NCBI GenBank assembly: GCA_029834535.1
Contig: JAQMWT010000034.1
Location: forward strand, 62,001-126,000
Reading direction: 5' to 3'
DNA: 64,000 bases
Source: Chrysophaeum taylorii
Lineage: Eukaryota; Sar; Pelagophyceae; Pelagomonadales; Pelagomonadaceae
Shown here piece by piece: positions 9,300 to 19,104 of this stretch. Position 1 is the first letter of the stretch. Every line of letters begins with the position of its first letter. The notes below the pieces were generated by a model, which ran no database searches, had not been told where the DNA came from, and saw nothing but the letters and a program-made list of their open reading frames with translations. The position numbers were made by a program, and so were the translations under genes.

Positions 9300-10049
9300 T
9301 TACAAATAGTTGAACCAGCCCGTGGTGATGGTCTTCTCCTGCGTGGGCGAAGGGACACCTCTGTGCGTGAATTCCCAGCCGGCCGGCCAGACGAGCGTGA
9401 GACCCTTAGTCGGCGTGGCGACGAAGTCTTGATGGTAAAACTCGGTACCGCCGGCATCGGTAAGGGTGTTGAGGTAGGTCATGAAAACAAGGTGTCGCGA
9501 GCCCTCGGGTTCGCCCTTGCCGGTCCTTTCCGTGTGAAAAGTCTTGTATCCACCCCCGGGCGGATAGCGCTGCACGTTTGTCCGCGAGACCAAGCCGAAC
9601 TTGCCGTAGGCGCCGGCGTACGGATACGTATTGACGTAGTGGCCCATGCATTCGTTGAGGGCCTGGACGTATCGTCTCCACTCCCGTCTCGAATCGTTCG
9701 GCGCGACGGACATCTCGAGTGAATCTTTTACTCTCAGATCGACGATAGGCTCGCCCCCGCCTTGGGCTGATACCATCCCGCGGACTTGCGGCGTCTCGTC
9801 GAACAGTTTCATGATGCCGTCGGGGATGCTCGGGTCCTTGATGAGGTACGCACCCATGAATTGTGGCAAGCCGCTTTGGGGCTCCACCAGGCCGCCTTCG
9901 GCGGCAGGCAAAGGCGGCGATGCCACGACCGTAGGGGCTGCCTTCTTCTTCTTTGGCGCCTTCTTCGGGGTCGTCGCGAATCCGCCCTTCTTCGCGGCAA
10001 AGGCAGCGACGCTACAAGGCAGCAACACGACAACCACCTTCATCAACAT
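9300..10049 (-). CDS. 2OG-Fe(II) oxygenase, prolyl-4-hydroxylase/phage type
   Basis: A 249-aa putative hydroxylase using 2-oxoglutarate and Fe(II). The iron-binding block is FHTE (His-x-acidic) around residue 168, followed by RHLVFMTYLNTLTDAGGTEF, KGLTLVWPAGWEFTHRG with the distal His, and EKTITTGW with the 2OG-contacting basic residue. This arrangement (HTE, then LVF..YLN...GGTEF, then WP..THRG) is typical of the small P4H-like oxygenases in marine phages and algae. The N-terminus has a signal peptide with a VAAFAA cleavage-like site and then a Lys/Pro/Ala stretch. In stramenopiles a Phe at this site is a plastid-import hallmark, so plastid location is possible. The C-terminus ends just after the last core strand. 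Confidence 0.82.
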   Translation of the reverse strand: MLMKVVVVLLPCSVAAFAAKKGGFATTPKKAPKKKKAAPTVVASPPLPAAEGGLVEPQSGLPQFMGAYLIKDPSIPDGIMKLFDETPQVRGMVSAQGGGEPIVDLRVKDSLEMSVAPNDSRREWRRYVQALNECMGHYVNTYPYAGAYGKFGLVSRTNVQRYPPGGGYKTFHTERTGKGEPEGSRHLVFMTYLNTLTDAGGTEFYHQDFVATPTKGLTLVWPAGWEFTHRGVPSPTQEKTITTGWFNYL

Positions 10050-10243
10050 TCAACGGATCGTGAAACCGTCCAGGACTGCTAAGAGGGGGGGGGTGGGGGT
10101 GGTGCATGGAAGGATGTGTCTCTGAACGCAGCAAAGGCTGCCAAAGCGCCCGACGACGACCGTCGTCATCCGAATCGTCGTCTTGCCGAGCCCTGCCCGT
10201 GGGCCGGAATGGCGACGAACCCTTCTGGCTCTCACGGCCACGT

Positions 10244-11002
10244 CTACGAGCGCGCTGTACCGGGGACCTGGGCTCGCCGTGCTGCTGCGGCTGCGACGGC
10301 GACGTCGACGACGGGCAGCGGCGGCGGCGGCAGCCGCCGCCGTGGGCGCGGCTCCTCCACCGTCGTTTCCAAGTCGATCGGCCAGCCCTCGGCCGGCGCG
10401 AGGCGACCATAGGCAGTGTCCATGACGACAGCATTGACGCCGGCCCGCACCTCGGCGGTGAGGTAGGCCCACAGCCTGTCCGACAGGATCACGGGTGGTT
10501 GCTCTCGGAATCCGGTCGCCGCCGGGGCTGAACTCCGGGCGCAGCACGGAGGGGTGGATGAGGAGCCATTTATTTCACCCTCCTCGGCCGGTTCTCGAGA
10601 AGTGTCTCGCGCGCCCGCTTGGCTTCGGACGCGGTGGCGTACTCCTTGCCCTGAATTTTGGCATCGAGTTCGGGAGGCGGGACGGTGCGCTGGAGGTCCA
10701 AAAAGCCCGCGCTGGTCGCGCTCAGACATGAAGAACTCGGAGAGCCAGTCATGCTCTTCGCACACGCGCGCCATCTCGTCAACAGAGACGCCAATGAAGA
10801 GGGCCACCGTGAAGTGCGGTCCGTAGAAGTCGTTGTCGATGGTGAGCCAACGACCCCTTGGGGCGAGGCGCCAGATGCGATCCACGACGTCGTTGACGTC
10901 CAAGGCGTCGAGGTCGACCTTCGGAGCTGAGCCAGGCTCGCCCGGGTCATTTACGGACTCCCACAGGCTCGCCAAGTCGTCATCCGCCTCCATCGCAGCC
11001 AT
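10244..11002 (-). CDS. Uncertain ORF, 252 aa (may be a decayed gene)
   Basis: From the ATG at 11002 the frame reads an acidic N-terminus (MAAMEADDDLASLWESV), then a well-formed block (DVVDRIWRLAPRGRWLTIDN, FTVALFIGVSVDEMARVCEE) down to about 10735. The middle turns Arg/Pro/Ser-rich while a neighbouring frame becomes more protein-like (LDLQRTVPPPELDAKIQGKE) and then stops. Near 10440-10500 good-looking sequence (LSDRLWAYLTAEVRAG) returns to the first frame. This pattern suggests a gene with frame damage, or an unrecognised intron. No family recognised. It sits between a LINE 3' end and the 2OG oxygenase. Confidence 0.3.
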   Translation of the reverse strand: MAAMEADDDLASLWESVNDPGEPGSAPKVDLDALDVNDVVDRIWRLAPRGRWLTIDNDFYGPHFTVALFIGVSVDEMARVCEEHDWLSEFFMSERDQRGLFGPPAHRPASRTRCQNSGQGVRHRVRSQAGARDTSREPAEEGEINGSSSTPPCCARSSAPAATGFREQPPVILSDRLWAYLTAEVRAGVNAVVMDTAYGRLAPAEGWPIDLETTVEEPRPRRRLPPPPLPVVDVAVAAAAARRAQVPGTARS

Positions 11003-11196
11003 TTTCTGGACCCCTGGACGGCGAACGGCCTGACGGCCAGGCGATGAACGCTCCCTCCGCCCTAACTTGCCCAAAGTTGACAGCACCCTAGCCGAGGTCG
11101 ATCCCAAGCCCGGTGACTGGTTTGGGCAAGCTAGGAAGGAGGATGGGGCCTCCTGGCAGCCGGCACCGCCATCGCCGAATCGCCTCTTTTGTATAA

Positions 11197-11475
11197 CTAA
11201 ACTAACTTCAGACCTCTCCCGAGCATGGGAGCCAGGCCGGACCGACAGGAGCCAGTCCGGAATCACGGGCCTGTAGACGAGGGGCGCCAGATGGTGGGTC
11301 GGCGGAGAGTGATCATCAAGCTTGTCGCCATGCGACGAGGAAACCGCGATGTGACTGACAACCAACTCGTCGATAACCTTCCGTCTGCGCCCCCCGGCCA
11401 TACCCCGTCCCACTGCGAACGTTCCGACTGCCAACCGGCCCGCCCGGGAGGCGAATAGGTGCCAACCTGCGCTGT
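11197..11475 (-). mobile_element. LINE 3' end with (TAAC)n tail, minus orientation
   Basis: Two parts. The stretch 11197-11290 contains CTAAACTAACTT followed by the stem-loop arms CTCCC (11216-11220) and GGGAG (11227-11231). It is almost identical to 23670-23755. The stretch 11354-11473 is almost identical to 24522-24640. On the minus strand this reads 5' to 3' as UTR, hairpin, then a (GTTA)n tail, which is the form of a LINE 3' terminus. Confidence 0.6.
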
Positions 11476-11479
11476 GAAC

Positions 11480-12430
11480 GAAAAGCAAGCAAACCAAAGC
11501 TAAATTGAAAAGCGCATTTGGAAGCTGGTGCGGACGATGTCGTACATCCGTTATGCAACAGGGTGCACCACCTCCTTGATCAGCAAGCTCCTCAGCACCC
11601 AATGCAAACGGACATCAAACGGTGCAACGGACCTTGCCAGAGGTCTCGAATCGCTCTGACGTGCTGTCGCTGCGTCCCCAGACTCAAAGAACCCGAATAA
11701 AAAGACCGACAGTGTACAACAATCAGGACACCTAAAGACGAGTGAGTGCCACTTGCAACGTCGACTCGCGCATCAAGTAGGCCGTCCAACCTCCTTTCTT
11801 TCGACACTTCGAGAGAACGACCAATTAATTCGAAGCACAAACAACACTGCCTCTCGATTCCAAACTCCAAAAGCCTCATGTATGTCGGTTCTCGCCATCC
11901 TTCTGCGATATCCGCCGATCTTGGCGGCGCTCTGCCGACTTTTTCTCGGGCCGCGCAAATAGATGCGTGTGGGTATCTGGCCGAGAAGGTTCTATTTATT
12001 ATTATTCTTATGGTAAGCATTTTCCCCGGGCTCAAAGAGAGCCAGAATGGACAAACACCTGCACGCACAACGGCAGGCGTGGAGGCACCAGAGATCGTTA
12101 GAGGGCCGTTTTGCAGGGCATCACGGTCGCCAGCTGACGGACACTGAGATGTCACGCGCGAAAACTAGCACGGCGCATAGTGTGCCTCCGCCCCCCTCCC
12201 CAGTCTGTCTCTTCGTCCAGTCTAGCTTTCGGATGTTGCGGGCACTTTCGCAAAAAGCCGTTCAAACTTCGTGTCAAAACAGACACAAAGCTGCTGGTGA
12301 ATCATACGTGGTCGTACATACTGGGATGCTTGGAAAGCCTGGAAGTTGCTTGGGCTTGGAGGAAGAGGAACACATCCAAACGGACGATTTCGGAGAACAA
12401 ACTCAAACAAACGAAGTATCACAATTTCAT
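11480..12430. other. Intergenic sequence, nothing recognised
   Basis: Several overlapping short frames occur on both strands (for example 11592-12155 minus, 11746-12147 plus), but none shows a recognisable domain or codon bias. AT content is higher than in the neighbouring genes. Confidence 0.5.
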
Positions 12431-12436
12431 AAGCAT

Positions 12437-14546
12437 CATGCACCTCACAATCCTCCGCGTGCCCGTGGTCCTCGGCCACTTCCTTCCGCTCTACCAACCG
12501 GTGCGTTCGTTCAAGCCTCCCTAGTCACTCACCAGCGTCTCGCAGGTCAGGGTCACGGTGAACACGCACGTCGTGGGGGAATCGAAGACACGCCTCACGG
12601 ACCGCGGCGGCATGACGCACGACGACGCGCTGCCCGAGCACATCGTTGTGAACCTCGGCGAAGGCATCTCGATCGACGCCGAGCGCGACACGAGCGCGTT
12701 CAGCCCCGACTACATCGAGGCACGGCAGCTGGACGACGAACTGATCGTCACTCGCGTCGGGCCTCCGCAATGCGTCTTTAGCGGCGTCGTCGTCAGAGGA
12801 ACGACGACCACGGGCCGTGCCGTAGTCACGCTCTGCGGTGAGTTGCACGTGTCACTGCGGAGCGACGACGGCGATGAGGTCGTGGAGGTCGCGTACGACG
12901 AGGCAGCCGGTCACTTTGTGGCGGCCAACGTGAGCACGGAACCCCTCGGTGACCACGTTGCTTTCGAAGCTGACGCCGTCTTGGTCAACGAGTCCAGCAC
13001 GCGTCGGGAGCTCGACGAGATCCCATGTTATGACGATTTATACTGGCGCGACGAGGTGAACGAAAACATCGGTTGCGCGGAGGTACGCGCCGACCCAGAC
13101 GTTCTTTGCACCCAGTACCTCGGGGCGCGCGAGGCGTGCGCGGTGACGTGCGACATCTGCACGCAGCTCGCGGTAACCAAGCGCGCCGCAATCGTTGTGT
13201 TCAACGACTACGCGCGATTCCAGCAGAAAGGCGAAAATACGGAGGACCACACGGCGACGATCTGGAAACACGTCTACGACTTCTACCGTTACACGTCGCG
13301 ATCATTCCTCGGGCCCGATTCGGGACTTTACGAGGCGGGCGCGTTCGATGCCGACTTCAGGCCGGTTCTCGCGGCCCAGATCACGTGGTCCGAGGGTAAC
13401 CCAGACGCCCTCGTTTACGAGGGTGGCACCTCGCTCGACTACTCCCAACTCTTAACGAGCTTCCTCTACTACTTGAACGACGCGCAACGCAGCGCGCTCC
13501 AGAAAATTATCGGCGAAGAGGTCGACGATGCTCAACTTTTCAGCGGCGAAAACTTTGCAGGCAGCGTGGTGGGCGTGGCGTATCTCTCGGCGATCTGCCG
13601 GTTCTTTGGCGTTGGGGTGAACCAAATTACGACATCGAACACGGTCAACGCAGCGCGTATTGTGGCGCACGAGCTGGGCCACAACCTCGGAATGAACCAC
13701 GACTCGTCGGGTCTTTGGGTGATGAGGGGATTTCTCAGCAGCAACCATTTCCTTTTTTCGCCCGCGAGCAAGGCCGACGCGTTGTCTTACTTTTCCCAAT
13801 CAAACACCGATTGTCTTGACGACATGGGCCCGTGCGATGACCTCTCCTGGATTGCATACTACGATCTCGACAACGGCGTCGCCCGCGACACGACCGGTCA
13901 TAATTTGAATTGCGTTGTGAATGGCGCCGCGCCGACGACCGACCGCCTCGGCAACCCCGACGGCGCGTTGCTCTTTGATGGGTTCAGCAATATTGAATGC
14001 GCGGGCGCCGCGGTTGGCGGGGCCAACCCGCGGACCTACTGCGCGTGGGCGCGCGCCGACCATTCCTCCTCAGAACCGTGGTACTCTTTGTTTCAGACGG
14101 GTGACAGCGACCCGACAGAATGCACCAAGTTCGAGCTCCGTTTCAAGGACGCTGACGGTCGCATGTACACCGTCGGCTCGCCGGGCAGAAATCCCATCTG
14201 TAACAAGCAATTCCGGGCAAGATCCGAAAAGATCTCCGATCCGAGCAACTGGCACTTTTTATGTCTGGGGTACGATGGCGCAGACGTGACCGTTCACGCG
14301 GACGGAGAGTTAAAGGCGACTTTCACACCCCCGCAGCCGCTCGCTACCGGGCCTCATCAAGACCTCGTAATCGGACACTTTGACGACGGCGTGCCCACCC
14401 GCGACTTCTTAGGATGGGTCGGCGCCATCGACGAGGTCATGCTCTTCAGCAAGGCACTCTCGACAACGGAGATCCATGACCTCTACCAGCTGACAGCATC
14501 AGGAGAGCAGCCCTTCACTGGCACCATCCCGCACCTCTGTGCCTGA
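12437..14546 (+). CDS. Secreted zinc metalloprotease (reprolysin/ADAM-like) with ShK-like and LamG-like domains
   Basis: The main exon is open from at least 12546 to 14546. The catalytic motif VAHELGHNLGMNHDSSG (HExxHxxGxxHD) near 13663-13710 is the metzincin zinc site of the ADAM/reprolysin clan. An N-terminal beta-rich propeptide-like region (12600-13000) precedes a Cys-rich block (CAEVRADPDVLC, EACAVTCDIC) of ShK-like spacing. After the protease (about 13160-13830) comes a concanavalin-like LamG-3 domain (13850-14500; AYYDLDNGVARDTTGHNL, later DEVMLFSKALSTTEIHDLYQ). The first in-frame ATG of the main exon (12612) lacks a signal peptide. An ATG at 12437 opens a hydrophobic leader in another frame, and a pyrimidine-containing acceptor ends at CTCGCAG (12539-12545). 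A short 5' intron of roughly 90 bp is therefore likely; its exact donor is not fixed. Confidence 0.78.
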
Positions 14547-14744
14547 TTCGTTGTCGAGGTATATAGTGCGGTTCTTCTCGACCGCACTTTTGCATTGCTC
14601 AAAATTTTTTTTACTACCGCTGCATAGTAGCCTTAGGATTATAGCATATTATCACCCGTGGTTTGACATACCTACAATTACAGATTCTCTCAAAATTCTC
14701 CCTCATGATTATTATTACTTATTACTTATTGTGGCAAATATAAC

Positions 14745-15120
14745 AGGCTCAATAATTAGCCGGAGTGGATGGGCGCAGAAAAAGAAAAAGAAAGTACAAA
14801 AGACTGAGGACGGCGAAGAAAGAAGCGTGCAAGGGGCAGAAATAATTGAAAACGGTGCAGCAAATGGAGGGAAATGAGAGGAACCGGGAAGATAAAGCGT
14901 CAGGACGGCAAAGAAGAGACAAGCAAGAAAAGAGTAACTGGAAAGAAGAAGAAGGGGGATGCAGGAGAAAGAAGGAGAAGAAAATGTGCAAGCAGGCAGG
15001 GCGACTCAGGAAGAGCACAGAGATTGGCGAAGGAGCGTATAGACGAAGGTGCAAGAAAAAAAAAAAAGCCGACGAAGAAATGAAGCATAGACACAGACAG
15101 CGGAAGACAGTGCTATAAAG
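14745..15120. repeat. Purine-rich (A/G) low-complexity tract
   Basis: The plus strand is overwhelmingly A and G (runs such as AAAGAAAAAGAAAG and GGAAAGAAGAAGAAG). Open frames here on both strands are only compositional (Lys/Arg/Glu versus Phe/Leu/Ser) and no gene is supported. The stretch 14547-14745 before it is AT-rich with nothing recognised. Confidence 0.7.
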
Positions 15121-15249
15121 AAAGACGCGGGGAGACGACACTAGGAAGCGGTGGTAGCACGACGCTCTACACATCCCAAGCAGGCTGCCATAGTTTTTTT
15201 GCGGGCGAGGGAGCCGAATGTCGCGAGAACACAAGGAAAGCAGCACATG

Positions 15250-16690
15250 TCATTAGCATCTACGACACAAGCAACAAGGATGGCAATAAATCGGCGGACA
15301 AGCGACCGTGCTCGAAGTTATAAGCCGTGCCAGTTCCGTCGGCAAAGGGGAGAGCAGAAGAGTTTCGAGTCAGCAAATCAAGAAAAGGAGGTCTGACATG
15401 AGCAGAGAGACAGGAAGTCAACCAGTCCCACAGCGCTTTGCCTGCTCGTATAAGATGAAAAAGCAGCAATGTAGCCACATAACTCTCGCGCGCCGTCGTC
15501 AACGTGGGATGTGGCCACGAAGTCAAAAGATGATGAAGCGACTCAGAAGAACCAGGGTGGCGACAGCTGCGACACGTGCGGTCAGGGACGCCAGAACCCT
15601 CGGGCAGCAGCAGAACGCTGCTTGGTGCCCAATTGCGCCACGAGGAATCCACAAAAAAATGTCCGGACAAGCAAATGTAAAGGGGCGACATACACAGGCT
15701 CATATGATGCACGACGACGCTCAATCCCAAGCATCATAAGCAAAGTTGAGCAAAAAGGCGACACCGCTGGAAGGTGACAAACCAGCGCCGGCCATGACAG
15801 ATTCGAGGTTATGTGAGCCAAAATACGCCGAAAAGGCGCAGAGTGAAGTGCGCAATCTCATCCCGAATATCGCCTGATTTAACGGCACCTGCTGCGAAAG
15901 GCCAGAAAGCACAGCGCCTTTACTTTGTATTGCTCAGAACTACTTCTACGGGGAACCGTGGGAGAAGATCATAAAGTATCCAGGTCTGGTGTCGTGTGAT
16001 GCGGTACATCGCGTGTGCGCATCGTGCGTGAAAGCATCCTAGACGATTGAAGACGCCCTCGGTTAGGGACCATGATTCCGCACCGTGTAAGAGGATGGCG
16101 AGGCCGACGAAGACAGTTCGTTCGGGAGAGCGGAGACTTATTTAGAAGCGAAATTGTGATGATGAAACGCGCATCGAAAGGCGCTGCGGCCTTCTTCGGG
16201 CAAGAGTCGACATCTGGAGCCTCACTACCTTTTCGAGAGAGTTACGAGCCCAGATATTTGAACTTCGCCACAACCATAATACGGTGGCCATCATCGACGT
16301 CGATGTCGGAAGATCAGACCATCTTAGGTCGTTGTCAGGTTATTGTAGAGAATGTCTGGCGTGGCAACGAAATTAGTATCTCGGGGATACGATTGTTTTG
16401 GTTTTTCGGTTACCTGCATGGACTTTCATGCCCCACGTGGCAAAATGCTTAATGAGACGAGATGTAGTCAACGCCGCCATGTTAAAAAGGAACCGGACCG
16501 AGGACATCCCACAGTTGAACCTCGATGATGGAGTCGATCGAAGTGCTAATGCCGGAAACTAAGAACCGGACCACTATACGGTCGAGGGACGAGGCACACG
16601 AGTTTTGGTACAACACCGAACTTCAATCGCACTTGCCATAGTACTTCCCGCGGGACCTTGTCGAAAGCCTTGATGGTATGATGTTGTGGG
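15250..16690 (-). mobile_element. Decayed LINE (non-LTR retrotransposon), 3' half, minus strand
   Basis: Minus-strand translation near 16555-16670 reads KAFDKVPREVLWQVRLKFGV, the classic LINE reverse-transcriptase block (KAFD.V.R..LW..L...G.P..L). Further along come a [FK]YLGS block (about 16255) and an LLHGAES-like block (about 16085), the usual post-RT region. Near 15545-15580 is CRSCRHPGSSESLHHLLTSW, matching the Cys/His motif (C..C...E...H) at LINE ORF2 C-termini. The same sequence order is found in plus orientation at 61650-62890. Many interruptions make it inactive. Part of it (15330-15485) is repeated at 23090-23260. Confidence 0.7.
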
Positions 16691-16759
16691 CAGTCCTTTG
16701 CGTGACTTCGAGCATAATTATCATGCCACGATGGTTTCTTGGCAACAAACGATCGCCCT

Positions 16760-16842
16760 TCTTTGGTTATAGACAAACTGATGTGGTCCAGCCTGGCTCC
16801 CATGCCCGGGAGAGGTCCGAAGTTAGTTAAGTTAGTTGATGC
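16760..16842 (+). mobile_element. LINE 3' end fragment with hairpin and (GTTA)n tail
   Basis: Plus-oriented copy of the shared 3' terminus. It has stem arms CTCCC (16797-16801) and GGGAG (16808-16812), then GTTAGTTAAGTTAGTT (16822-16837). It lies in the opposite direction to the larger LINE remnant next to it, so it is a separate insertion or rearrangement. The interval 16690-17150 otherwise holds no recognisable gene. Confidence 0.55.
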
Positions 16843-17149
16843 CCACTCCACCAGGTTGTCTGTCTCTCGGACGAGCATAAAGCATGCACGACGGCTGTGA
16901 GCATCCCGAACGTTCGCTCGTGAACTGCGAGCGTCCGTCATACCCCGGCAGGTACGCCCGATGCTCAGCGGCTGAAGGCTGAAATGTCGGACAGCACTAC
17001 GGTAGATATCCTCTTCCGCCGGTACAACGCTGAGTTCAGTACGAATTGGTCGTTGTGCGATTTCTTCGATGACTCCTGCCTCAAAACAACGTTGACGGCC
17101 GTATAGTTTGGCGAAGTGTACACGAGACACGTCGGCACTCTCCTTGTAT

Positions 17150-17850
17150 TGTGATGAACAACGAGTACCATCCGGCTTCGACGACCTATCCTTGGACTAG
17201 GCGCTCTTATGACGATGATTTCCAATACCGCGATTGTTGTTCCACCAAGCGACTCGCAACCTCGTTGCACATACTGCTGCATTATTCTGGACTGGATCCA
17301 GAATCGGCCGGATGTCGTCACCACCTCACCTACATAGTCAGCAAGCACACTCTTGCTTTTGCTCGTGCCACACCCGTTGATGCTGATGACATGTGGTTGC
17401 ATTGCGCCATCACGACATTCGGGCGCCGCCTCTCCCGGACCAAATAATGGGGGCGGCCTATTCTTTCGGGATGTATGGCAGCGACCGCTTCCGAGCCTAG
17501 TCTCCCCGTGCCCTCCTCTACATGGAAGTCTTCTTTCCACCGATTTCTCTCTCTTTCTGTAGTCACTTTTTTCTTCGTTTTTTTTTCTCCTGCTTTTGTT
17601 CGTTCCGAGAGTTTCTAGGATCGCCCCATCTGTGTGCTTGCGCCAAATTATTACTATTCCTGTTTTTTTCCGCCTCACCTTTCTATTTTCATTTCATTTG
17701 CCCTTCCTTTTTACCACCCTTTCTCCTCCTCCCCCTCTCCGTTCCTTCCGCTCCTCCGTTCGCGCCTTGCTATTCCCGTCGTCGCACTTTTTGTCGACTT
17801 TTCTTCCTTTCTCTCTTCCTCGGCGATTATCTATTCTGGCGGCGGCGCTC

Positions 17851-17852
<2 letters not shown>
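17150..17852. other. Intergenic, including a pyrimidine-rich tract (17520-17830)
   Basis: No gene recognised. The stretch 17520-17830 is strongly C/T-rich on the plus strand and ends in the (GA)n run. Frames here translate to Ser/Phe/Leu-rich low complexity in every phase. Confidence 0.5.

Positions 17853-17889
<37 letters not shown>
17853..17889. repeat. (GA)n microsatellite
   Basis: About 18 uninterrupted GA units, 38 bp past the 3' end of the AAA+ gene. Confidence 0.95.
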
Positions 17890-17892
<3 letters not shown>

Positions 17893-17927
17893 GGAGTTGC
17901 TGGTCATCGTACTAGGAATCCACTAGG

Positions 17928-19070
17928 TTAGCGCCTCGTTGGTGGCGGCGGGCCGGCGTCGAGTGGCGGCGGAGTCGGGAGATCCGCACAGGCTCGTATG
18001 AGATCGTCAGGGGTGTAGGTGAGAAGCGCGTCGACGTTGGAGTCGACCGTGAGGCGAGCGTCGAGGTGAGTCTTGGCGTGCCGGAGGAGCGCGTCGCAGA
18101 GACCGCCATTCATGCGGTGGCGCTGGTCCTGGGTCGTGTGGTTCACCAGGAGCGCCGCGATGCTGTCCGGGTTCTTGTCGAGGGGGGGCGCCAACTTGAA
18201 GCCGTGGGTATCGATTTTTAAGAGGAGGATCTGGGCGAGTTCGCGGGGGGAGTAGTTGGTAAAGGTAAATACATACTGGATGCGCCTGAAGAGTCCAGGG
18301 TTCGACTTGACGAAGTCGTCCATGTGGATGTCGTCGTAGCCCGCGAAAATGATGATCGGATCGCCCGCCTCCATTGCCGCCATGAGCTCGTCGATAGCCT
18401 CCGGACCAAAGTCGTTGTCGCCGCGGCCGGCCAGGCGGTAACACTCGTCGACGAAAAGAACTCCACCTTTCGCCTTGTCGATGACGGCACGCGTCTTGAT
18501 CGCCGTTTGGCCGATGTGCCCCGCAACCAAATCTGACCTCTGTACCTCGATGAGATGGCCGGTCTCCAACACGCCGAGCTTGGCCAGCGACTTGGCCACC
18601 AGTCTCGCCATGCTCGTCTTCCCCGAACCCGGGGGTCCCTTGAAGAGGCAATGCGGAAAGGGCGCCGCCTTGACCTCCCGCGACAGCTCGCGCCTTCGAG
18701 CGTCGAGGATCTGGCCGTGCTCAAAGGCGAGCAGCTTCCTCTTGACGTCGTCCATGCCAACGCGTTTCTCCAGCTCCGCCCGAAGGTCGAAATTCTCCAA
18801 ATCCTCGGGTGGTGGTGCCTCGATCTTCGCCTTTGGTTTGTCGCCCGCGTTCCGCGCCTGCTTGATCTGTTCGGCGCGGCCGAGGTATCCCTCGACGCGA
18901 CGTTTTATTGGCTCGCGTTGGCTCTCGGGACCGTACTTCACTACGTGGAGCAAAAACTTCACCGCGGTTAGGTACATATCGAGGGCCTTGTCGTAGTCGC
19001 CCGCGTTGTCCGCGGCGGTGGCGGCTCTGGCGGCCTCGATCCCGCGCTCGAGGACGTTCGATTCCGCCAT
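17928..19070 (-). CDS. MIT-domain AAA+ ATPase of the CbbX/SpoVK family
   Basis: A 380-aa ATPase. Residues about 5-75 form an MIT-like three-helix region (ERGIEAARAATAADNAGDYD, KALDMYLTAVKFLLHVVK), as in Vps4/spastin, where MIT binds ESCRT-III tails. Residues 100-350 are a CbbX-type AAA+ core. Walker A is GPPGSGKTS (145-153), Walker B is GGVLFVDECYRLAG (about 202-215), followed by a pore-2-like stretch and SNPGLFRRIQYVFTF in place of the CbbX NPGFRSRI...F block. The C-terminal lid ends in a Pro-rich tail. CbbX remodels red-type Rubisco in plastids, but this protein has no signal or transit peptide and so is probably cytosolic. The start codon is 34 bp from that of the divergent oxygenase gene. 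Confidence 0.82.
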   Translation of the reverse strand: MAESNVLERGIEAARAATAADNAGDYDKALDMYLTAVKFLLHVVKYGPESQREPIKRRVEGYLGRAEQIKQARNAGDKPKAKIEAPPPEDLENFDLRAELEKRVGMDDVKRKLLAFEHGQILDARRRELSREVKAAPFPHCLFKGPPGSGKTSMARLVAKSLAKLGVLETGHLIEVQRSDLVAGHIGQTAIKTRAVIDKAKGGVLFVDECYRLAGRGDNDFGPEAIDELMAAMEAGDPIIIFAGYDDIHMDDFVKSNPGLFRRIQYVFTFTNYSPRELAQILLLKIDTHGFKLAPPLDKNPDSIAALLVNHTTQDQRHRMNGGLCDALLRHAKTHLDARLTVDSNVDALLTYTPDDLIRACADLPTPPPLDAGPPPPTRR

Positions 19071-19104
19071 ACTCGAACACGAACGAAACCCCTAACACTC
19101 GACG

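Noticed and set aside
10244-11602. A full 452-codon minus frame from 11602
   Set aside because: Its first 200 codons run through the LINE 3' end and repeat block. Only the part from the ATG at 11002 was kept, with low confidence.
14749-15246. Minus-strand frame (165 codons) in the purine-rich tract
   Set aside because: Ser/Leu/Phe low complexity from nucleotide skew.
17522-17931. Plus-strand frames through the pyrimidine tract and (GA)n run
   Set aside because: Three overlapping phases are all open, with simple repeats such as alternating Arg-Glu, which is compositional.
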